From Dinochytrium kinnereticum (lineage: Eukaryota; Chytridiomycota; Chytridiomycetes; Chytridiales; Chytridiaceae): a stretch of 14,703 bases of DNA. The stretch spans positions 1-14,703 of the forward strand of contig JADGJT010000278.1 in the NCBI GenBank assembly GCA_027604005.1, given 5' to 3'. The position numbers and the translations under genes were made by a program. The notes beneath the pieces were generated by a model. The model was not told the origin of the DNA and did not search any database. It saw only the letters and a list, made by a program, of their open reading frames with translations. Below are positions 8,735-14,703 of this stretch, in pieces. Every line of letters starts with the position of its first letter. Position 1 is the first letter of the stretch.

Positions 8735-10683
8735 TTAGTACGCGTAGTCAGCAGGGTTGGGCCTCGAAGAGATGGGTCGAATGATAGGCTCCAAGATATC
8801 AAGAGGAGGGGCAGGCGCAGGCTCAGGCTTCTCCTCAGGAGCCGGCTCAACGATGGGCTCAGGCTTAACCTCGGGTTTCGGCTCAGGGGCAGGCTCGGGC
8901 TTCTCCTCTGGCTTCACTTCAGGCTTAACCTCGAGTATGGGCTCAGGTTTGACCTCAGGCTTGACCTCAGGAATGGGCTCGGGTTTGACCTCAGGCTTGA
9001 CCTCTGGAACGGGTTCAGGCTTAGCCTCAGGTTTAACCTCGGGCTTAACCTCGGGCTTCACCTCGGGAACTGGCTCTGGTTTGACTTCTGGCTTGACCTC
9101 GGGGGCAGGTTCAGGCTTAGCCTCAGGCTTAACCTCAGGAACGGGCTCAGGCTTCGCTTCGGGCTTAACTTCGGGCTTCGCTTCGGGCTTAACTTCGGGC
9201 TTCGCTTCAGGCTTAACTTCGGGGACGGTGTCAGGCTTCACCTCAGGCTTAACCTCTGAGACAACCGTAGTTTCTGGCTTCTTATCCTCGACAGTCCCAC
9301 TCTTGTAGCCATTATCAGCAACAATAGGCGCGACCGTCGAAGAAGTCCTGGCATTCCTCGAATAAACTGCGGTAGTTGTAGGCCCAACTGTCACCTCCGC
9401 CGCCTTCTCGGACTTCGAATCATACCCCACCGCACCAGCAGTCGAAGTCACAACCGGCTTAACATCATACTTAGCCGAAGAGGACGTAGGAGCCACAGGC
9501 GCAACAGCAGAGGTAGGCTTGGTCGCATCATATCCGCCATTCCCAACAGGAGCCTTATCGGAAACCGGGGCGACACCACCACCATACGCAGCAGCAGGAG
9601 AGGAGGTAGGGGCTCCAACAGGTGCCTTCTGCGAACCCGCCGAGTACCCACCAGCGACAGGAGCTTTATCAGATCCGATCGGTTTGGCATCATACCCCGC
9701 AGTAGGGGTGGGCAAGACGGGAGCGCGGCTCGACGTGACAGAGGGTTTCTCAACGCCGTACTCTTTTGAGACGCCGTTGGTTGGGGTTCCGATTGGCGCC
9801 TTACTCGACTTGGGGATGCACTTCTTCTTGGTTCCAACTGGGGCTTTGGAGGACGTGGCTGGGGGAGTGGGGACGGCGTAGCCGGGGGTAGTGGGGACGG
9901 GAGCCTTGGTTGACACTGGAGGAGTCGGGACAACGTATGCAGGAGTAGTTGGGACGGAGGCCTTGGTTGAAGTCAAGCACGGGGTGGTAGGAACCGGCGC
10001 CTTCGATGACGTGGCAGGAGGAGTAGGGACAACGTATCCAGGAGTGGTGGGAACCGACGCCTTGGTCGAGGTCAAGCAAGGCGTGGTGGTCGTAGGCACA
10101 GCGGCCTTGCTCGAAGTCGCAGGTGGGGTTGGGACAACATATTCCTTAGTAGAAGTAGGCACGGCAGCCTTCGAGCTCTTGTTGCAAGGCTTGGTGCTGG
10201 TCCCAATTGGCTTCACGCTCGCCACCGTGGTTTCCTTCCCAGGAACGTACCCATAATCCTTCGGGGAGACCGGGGTGCTTGGAATAGACGCCTTCGAAGA
10301 CGTGGCACCGTACGAGGCAATCGGGTTGGTTGGAACTGCGGCCTTGGTGGAGGTCAGGCAAGGGGTTGTGGTTGAGGTGGGAACGGCAGCCTTAGAGGAG
10401 GTGGCGACGTCGGTGGAGGTTGAGCATGGAGTCGTTGAGGGGACTGCTGCCTTCGAGGATGAGCCGAGGTAGATGGGGGCGTTTGAGATCGGAGCCTTTG
10501 AGGACTCAACGGCTGGAGAAGGAGGAGGGGAGCCGTAGCTGAAGGAGATATAGAGGTTAACGAAATGAGGCCATGGGCAGATGATCAAACAGAAGGACTA
10601 AAATGGAGGACTACTTACTATTGAGGAGCGGCAGCGGCAATGGAAGCCGTGGTAAGGAAGATCAAAGCAGACAACTTGACCAT
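8735..10683 (-). CDS. Secreted proline-rich repeat protein with PEVK-like tail
   Basis: I do not recognise a named family. Exon 1 (10683-10619) encodes [20 protein letters not shown], a clear signal peptide with a lysine, a hydrophobic core and small residues before the likely cleavage site near 17-20. An 80-nt intron (10539-10618, GTAAGT...TTCAG) joins it to exon 2 (10538-8735), giving 622 residues. Residues about 25-435 are Ser/Thr/Pro/Ala-rich with many copies of SSKA[AP]V or STKA[APS]V, interspersed YVVPTPP and TTPC-like motifs. Isolated cysteines occur only in this half. Residues 449-600 are 38 in-register four-residue units, mostly PEVK, PEAK and PEP[VIA]. The last 22 residues are non-repetitive and end in DYAY. 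There is no C-terminal hydrophobic GPI signal or second membrane segment, so it is probably wall-associated or extracellular. The many Ser/Thr suggest O-glycosylation, an inference. Confidence 0.88.
8804..9259 (-). repeat. 12-bp coding minisatellite for PEVK-like units
   Basis: Thirty-eight consecutive 12-base units encode [24 protein letters not shown] and close variants without any break in register. Many units group into 36-base super-repeats of the form PEVK-PE[VA]K-PEP[VIA]. Synonymous changes are scattered among the units, so the array is not a recent perfect expansion. Confidence 0.9.
9790..10480 (-). repeat. Coding repeats with SSKA[AP]V / YVVPTPP motifs
   Basis: The N-terminal half of the secreted protein carries irregular repeats. 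The core is S-[ST]-K-A-[APS]-V-P, spaced by TTPC-L-TST or [13 protein letters not shown]. The most regular part is about 9840-10140. Weaker copies (DKAPV, QKAPV, SRAPV) continue down to about 9500. Unit length varies from about 14 to 23 residues. Confidence 0.75.
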
Positions 10684-10827
10684 TGTTGAGAGCAGTAAAG
10701 CAGAAGGAGGTGAAGAAGATCTAACGAGTCTATGCGCTGTCTAAGAAAAGTAGCTGGCCGTGACTGAATCCAGCGAAGAGGATGGACAGAGAAGCGGTGG
10801 AAACGGGCAGTTGTGTTTGGCAGCGTG

Positions 10828-10835
10828 TTTAAATA
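10828..10835 (-). promoter_or_regulatory. TATA-like box of the repeat-protein gene
   Basis: TATTTAAA on the minus strand lies about 145 bases upstream of the repeat-protein ATG. Another motif, an 8-base inverted repeat, lies 19 bases further upstream. The spacing is consistent with a core promoter, but the transcription start is not visible. Confidence 0.4.
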
Positions 10836-10854
10836 CAACCATCCGTTTGTTTAC

Positions 10855-10881
10855 GCATCCATCTCAGCGCCGAATGGATGC
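10855..10881. promoter_or_regulatory. Inverted repeat upstream of the TATA-like box
   Basis: GCATCCAT at 10855-10862 and ATGGATGC at 10874-10881 are perfect reverse complements with an 11-base spacer. On the minus strand the site sits 19 bases upstream of the TATA-like box. It could bind a dimeric regulator; this is inference from geometry only. Confidence 0.35.
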
Positions 10882-11633
10882 AGGAAGTGTGGCTCCTGAT
10901 TATCGCGCAGACGGTGATTCGTTCACGTTGGCGGACGCGTTGCCCATTGCGTGCGGCAGGCCAACCAGCGGAAAGTCAGAATATGTTTTTGTCCAGTTGT
11001 CGTTGTGTGCAACAGTAAGGTGCTCAGGCAGAACCAATGCAGAGGTGGGAGGGCGTCAGTTGATTGAGGCTCTGAAACACTCAACTCCAGCGATGAGAAC
11101 TTTGAGTTCTCGTTTGTTGTGGTGATTGCCTCCTGCACCTGCCCACCTGCAACTCATCAACACAAACCGTAACCTTTGCTGTTATTGGTGCCGCTCAACT
11201 CAACTTTAAGAGCTCTAGGCATCATGCGGATGTGCATAAACAGTGAGGGCGTCTTATCATCAACTGAAAAAAGCTCTAATGCATTAATATAATGTTTCAT
11301 CAAGTTGTATGCTTATGGTATTTATCGTTTTGTCATGATTATAGGTATTCTTGTCTCGACAGTATATGTACACTTCAACAAACGCAAAACAAATGAATAA
11401 GAAAGAGGAGGTGCCGACTCGACAGTGTCTCAAAAGGAGAGTGTGGGGGGAGCGGAGGATAAAATACGAAGAGGGAAAGTCAAAGAAAGAAGAGACCACG
11501 AGATAGTAAAGGTGAAGGGTATAGGTGTCCAATGCATTGAAGGATTCATCAACAGTCGCCCCAAAAGACAATGGACTAGCTGACAAGATCCACATGTCAT
11601 CGACGACTCTTTCAGCAAGCTCAAGGTATGCGA

Positions 11634-11998
11634 TCAATGTCGTGCCGCAGACGCCTTTCGAGACTCATGCATCCTGACAAGCATCTTTGGAACCCCCTCC
11701 GCCGTGATGATGATCAGCAACAGAACAAGTATGGCTTTTGCCATGTAAGAGGATGAGGTGCTTTGAGGGTTGGCGGTTGCTGTAAGTGATGTGTAAGTAT
11801 CAGAGGTGTTTAGCACGAAGAATGACAGTTTACAGAAAGGGAAGGAGGTGTGCTGATAAAAAGTTGGTTGTAAGAGAAAGGATGCTTACATCCAAAGGAG
11901 GAGCCAACGGCCACACCGGCAACAAAGATTGCAGCGCCGAGTGAGATGTTGAGGAGTGCGGCCTGCGAAGAGTCCGAGTGGTGCGAATCGACGTACAT
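11634..11998 (-). CDS. Small protein with two predicted membrane segments
   Basis: I do not recognise this protein. Exon 1 (11998-11890) and exon 2 (11779-11634) are separated by a 110-nt intron (GTAAGC...TTACAG) and give 84 residues. The TCA codon for S37 is rebuilt across the junction. Residues 1-12 are polar and rich in His, Ser and Asp. A first hydrophobic segment spans about 14-34 (ISLGAAIFVAGVAVG). A polar Ser/Thr linker follows, then a second segment at about 48-62 (AKAILVLLLIIITA). The C-terminus is basic and polar (RMHESRKASAARH). The two segments imply a hairpin with both ends on the same side of a membrane, possibly a small organelle or ER subunit. The clean intron phase and the ATG preceded by A at -3 favour a real gene. 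It stands alone between two larger minus-strand genes. Confidence 0.6.
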
Positions 11999-12378
11999 TG
12001 CGATGTTGGCGGTTGTTGACAGTGATATGTGAAGTGATGCTGATGCTGATGCTGTGGGAGGTTGATGGATGTGTTGGGATGTGTGAGTGGTGGTGGTGAT
12101 GGAGATGCTCTCCGCCTGGTCTGTCTCTTCTGACTTGCCCTCAGCAAGAAATTGTTTGAAATCTCATGTTTTACTCAGTGTATTTTGATGTCAAAGCATC
12201 ACGCGCTCTTCACAAGTCTTTGCTTGGCCCCTGATCCCTCCACATGCACAGCCCCTCCCCTCACACCCACACTGACTTCATAAATACCCCCCCTGATACC
12301 ATCACATCCTCAAAACACTGAATTGATACGCACTCCACCTCCCAACCACATCCCCCCACTTTCACACGCGACATCCCA
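11999..12378. other. Upstream region of the small membrane-protein gene and 3' flank of the reductase
   Basis: On the minus strand the first 150 bases are CA-rich, as is common for fungal 5' untranslated regions, and contain a short GCATCA-type tandem repeat at about 12035-12055. A TATA-like sequence, TATTTATG on the minus strand, lies at 12279-12286. The plus strand at 12235-12370 is strongly pyrimidine-rich. I see no coding frame. Confidence 0.4.
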
Positions 12379-13807
12379 TCAGCAGGTGAGGCCTCCGTCA
12401 AGGACCAGCGTGTGTCCAGTCATAAACTGAGACTTTGCAAGAAACACCGCCGCCTGCGCCACTTCCTGCATAGATGCATATCAATAGATTGTCGTCAACA
12501 GAGCAACCAAACAAATCGACAAAACTAATTGCGAAAAGACGAAGGAAAAGTCAAACTTTACCTCTGGCTTACCGAATCGTCTAAGGGGCGTGGCGGACAG
12601 GTAGTAATCTTTTCTCCCTTGATCCATATCTATTACAAAAAGGTGTGAATGAGGATATTCAGAGCTGGGGAAAATCACGAGATAATATCTGAAATCGCAG
12701 ACCTCTTATCATGTTTGTATCAATGAATCCGGGGGCGATAGCAGAAACACGAATGCCTTTTGGTCCGAGCTCTCTGGCCAAGGATCTGGTGAATCCTAAT
12801 GGGTAGATTATTCGTTAGATTTTCGCAGAAGAAAGAACTCAAAGGGAGGTTCGCCAAACCAATGACCCCGGCTTTTGAAGCAGAGTAGACGCTTCCTCCT
12901 TCAACTCCTTTTAGACCAAGAACTGAGGAGATGTTGATAATGCAACCTACAAAATACAGAGGTGAAGGTAAGAGGAAAAGAACCCACAGCCAAAAAAAAA
13001 CTTAATGCATAACAAATACACAACAAAACGTAAAAAACAGAAACGAAATAAAAAATAGCAGGAATTCATATCCCTCATGAGACCGAACCTCGCTTTCGTC
13101 TTAGCATTCCCCTCGCAATTCCCCGAGACATATGAATAGTCCCAAAAAGATTCGTAGCAATCAGCTCCTCACTCTGCTCCGGCACCGAATTCACTAGCAA
13201 ACCCGTCCTCGAAATCCCCGCCGAATTAATGAGGTAATCGACAGGCCCATACTTTTGCATGACAGTCTGCAACCAAAAAGAAGAAGAAAGAAAGAAGCAC
13301 GTTCAACTTTCATCGCTGGACCATGAAAGTCCATACCTTGATAACAGCCTCAACCTCCCCAATCCGACTCACATCCGCAACTACACTTGTCACCCCATCC
13401 ACGGCATCTCCATCCCACTCAGGCACTCCAATATGAACCTCCGTCACTTGCTCCCTCAACAAACTTAAAGCATTCCTCAACCGTCCCTCATCCCGTCCCA
13501 CAAGAATAATCCTAGCGCCAAGGCTCCGAAATGCTTTTGCGCATTCGAATCCAATCCCGCTAGTTCCTCCTGTGACTAGAGCCGTTTGGCCTTGAAATGA
13601 TTTCAGGTCAGTGACAGGTTGTGATGGGTGCGGAGGTTGAGGGGTTGCTGTGGATGGATGCGATGATGTTGAAGATGGGGCGGAGAGTGAGATGAATGTT
13701 GTGATTTTGCGTGATGATGGAGCTGGTAGGATGGAGGTGGAACCGAGGAGGCAGGATCGCATGAGGCGAGAGGTTGGCGGCCGCATCAGGAGGGCCTTCA
13801 TCGTCAT
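12379..13807 (-). CDS. 3-oxoacyl-ACP reductase-like short-chain dehydrogenase, probably mitochondrial
   Basis: Proteins of this family (bacterial FabG, yeast Oar1, animal CBR4) reduce 3-oxoacyl-ACP with NADPH, in mitochondrial type II fatty acid synthesis in fungi. Six exons (13807-13337, 13266-13089, 12946-12860, 12795-12703, 12629-12562, 12465-12379) give 327 residues. The first 66 residues are rich in Arg, Ser and Pro with no acids before about 66, a likely mitochondrial presequence. The cofactor motif TGGTSGIG is at 79-86, followed by ILVGRD, where the Arg suggests NADPH. NSAG is at 171-174. The catalytic tetrad is N196, S224, Y237 and K241, with YSASK intact. The C-terminal part has [14 protein letters not shown] and [11 protein letters not shown], typical of FabG. 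A glycine/aspartate-rich insert ([11 protein letters not shown]) occurs at about 119-129. A different SDR substrate cannot be excluded. It shares a divergent promoter with the hydrolase. Confidence 0.88.
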
Positions 13808-14093
13808 CTTCCCTCTCCACACTGTGTGTGACCGTCACAGCCTGAAGTCAATCCAATCTCTGACCCAGAATAAGGATAAGGGCCGTCATATGCACATACC
13901 CTCTCTCCAAAATGCATCCACCCATCAACGCAACCCGCAAGCTCCCCTCGTCGCCACCCTCAACGCCAGCGAGCATCCCACATGCGGCCCTCTCAAGTCC
14001 TCGCGCGACATGAATCAATTCACCCGAGTCGCCAGGCAGATCGTGCAACCATCGGCTTGATCTTTTTTTGGAGGCCAAACCCAGACCCAAACC
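13808..14093. promoter_or_regulatory. Divergent promoter between reductase and hydrolase genes
   Basis: Only 286 bases separate the two start codons, so regulatory DNA is probably shared. There is no clear TATA box toward either gene. A run of eight T lies at about 14062-14069, just upstream of the hydrolase start. Open frames crossing the region on both strands look like chance. Confidence 0.5.
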
Positions 14094-14703
14094 ATGAGCA
14101 GCATGGCTTCAACCACCGCTCTGATCGCCGCCGCCGCCGCCGTCAGCACCGTCGCCCTCTACAACTACATCGTCCCATCCGACACCGCTCCCCTCGGCAA
14201 CCTCTCAGCCGTCAAACGAGAGGAGCCGGCGTACCCTGAAAAATACTGGGAGTCGTCCAACTATGTTCAGCTCACTCATGGAAAGGTAACAACGCCTCGG
14301 AGGAAATAACAACACTCTCGCTCTTGGTTATCTAATACATACAAACATAAAACAATCCTCCAGACACATTACTTCCTCCTCGGCCCGGAAGACGGACCAA
14401 AGATAATCACCATCCATGGCATAACAGCCGGATGGGTTGCCATGCCAAAATTCATTGAAGGTCTCGCATCAAAAGGATTCCGGGTACTCGCCTTTGATTT
14501 ATACGGCCGTGGGTACAGTGATGCACCAGGAACAATTTACAACGAAGATCTGTACGTTCATCAGGTCCGAGAGTTGTTGGAGAAGATTGGGTGGGAAAAG
14601 TGCAGCGTTATTGGATACTCGCTCGGTGGGGCGATTGCGACGGCCTATGCGGCGAGGTATTCTGAGAGGGTTGTGAGGTTGGCTTTAGTGGCTCCTGCCG
14701 GGA
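14094..14703 (+). CDS. Alpha/beta hydrolase with N-terminal membrane anchor, cut by the window edge
   Basis: This is a serine hydrolase of the alpha/beta fold, most like esterase/lipase or epoxide-hydrolase-type enzymes; the substrate cannot be read from sequence. Exon 1 (14094-14285) and exon 2 (14364 to the edge) are joined across a 78-nt GTAACA...TCCAG intron, in phase 0. About 177 residues are visible, roughly half of a usual 300-350-residue protein. Residues about 7-26 are alanine-rich and hydrophobic, a probable signal anchor. The core shows ITIHGITAGW with the oxyanion-hole HG at 82-83, then the AFDLYGRGYSD strand-turn at 107-117. The nucleophile elbow GYSLGG has S150 as the catalytic serine. 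The catalytic acid and histidine lie beyond the window. The start has ACC before ATG, a good context. The gene is transcribed divergently from the reductase. Confidence 0.88.

Larger units (their letters stand above)
10684..11633. other. Long upstream region of the repeat-protein gene and 3' flank of the small membrane-protein gene
   Basis: This 950-base gap has no supported gene. A plus-strand frame at 10760-11125 begins with GTG, has no recognisable domain and lies across the promoter. A minus-strand frame at 11284-11637 lies just past the small gene's stop and looks like untranslated sequence. A short hairpin occurs at 11095-11111 (GAGAACT, TTG, AGTTCTC). The stretch at about 11270-11400 is AT-rich and probably holds a 3' end. 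Confidence 0.45.

Noticed and set aside
8726..9308. Two long plus-strand open frames (177 and 183 residues, rich in Gly/Ser/Thr or in Leu/Arg) opposite the repeat-protein gene
   Set aside because: They are the reverse reading of the 12-base PEVK units, which have no stop codons in several antisense frames. Their composition follows from the repeat, and only the minus-strand frame has a signal peptide exon and a proper splice.
9448..10472. Further long open frames on both strands within the N-terminal repeats
   Set aside because: They are also by-products of the biased repeat sequence and lack starts, splice partners or domain features.
10760..11125. A 121-residue plus-strand frame starting with GTG
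   Set aside because: Fungal nuclear genes rarely start with GTG, the product has no recognisable features, and it lies over the likely promoter of the repeat-protein gene.
11284..11637. A 117-residue minus-strand frame right after the small membrane protein
   Set aside because: It begins at the stop region of the small gene and runs into AT-rich DNA, which fits 3' untranslated sequence better than a gene.
12279..12370. TATA-like box pointing in the plus direction followed by CA-rich sequence
   Set aside because: No plus-strand coding exon follows; the sequence runs into the 3' end of the reductase. The same bases also read as a TATA-like box for the minus-strand small gene.
1..14703. CRISPR arrays, tRNA or rRNA genes, insertion sequences or transposon coding regions
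   Set aside because: I looked for cloverleaf-like stems, regular spaced repeats, transposase or reverse transcriptase motifs and long terminal repeats, and saw none.

Overview
The window is nuclear DNA of a eukaryote, almost certainly a fungus. The genes are split by many short GT-AG introns (mostly 43-80 nt, often with a CTGAC or CTAAC-like branch site), are closely packed, and show no operon-like layout. The intron density (13 in one gene) and lineage-specific F-box genes suggest an early-diverging fungus such as a chytrid. That placement is an inference. All exon models below were built by hand from splice signals and reading phase. In every model with both ends in view, the exon lengths sum to a whole number of codons.

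Layout: (1) 18-1888 and 2423-3442, plus strand: two tandem, related F-box genes. The second is shorter and lacks the cysteine-rich middle of the first. (2) 3645-7073, minus strand: a 14-exon gene for UTP21/WDR36, the tandem WD40 propeller protein of the small-subunit processome that makes 18S rRNA. One of its introns appears to be GC-AG. (3) 7434-about 7802, minus strand: the 3' part of an unidentified membrane protein gene, possibly incomplete or decaying, followed by about 900 bases without a convincing gene. (4) 8735-10683, minus strand: a secreted proline-rich repeat protein with a signal peptide, a Ser/Lys/Ala/Val/Pro repeat region, and a 152-residue tail built of in-register four-residue PEVK-like units. 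(5) 11634-11998, minus strand: a small protein with two predicted membrane segments. (6) 12379-13807, minus strand: a 3-oxoacyl-ACP reductase-like short-chain dehydrogenase with a probable mitochondrial presequence. (7) 14094 to the right edge, plus strand: the N-terminal part of a membrane-anchored alpha/beta hydrolase, sharing a 286-base divergent promoter with (6).

The genes do not form one pathway. UTP21 is a housekeeping ribosome-assembly gene. The reductase probably serves mitochondrial type II fatty acid synthesis, and its divergent hydrolase partner may also act on a lipid or ester. The F-box pair, the membrane-protein fragment, the small two-segment protein and the PEVK-like secreted protein look lineage-specific. 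The PEVK-like protein is the most unusual item here.
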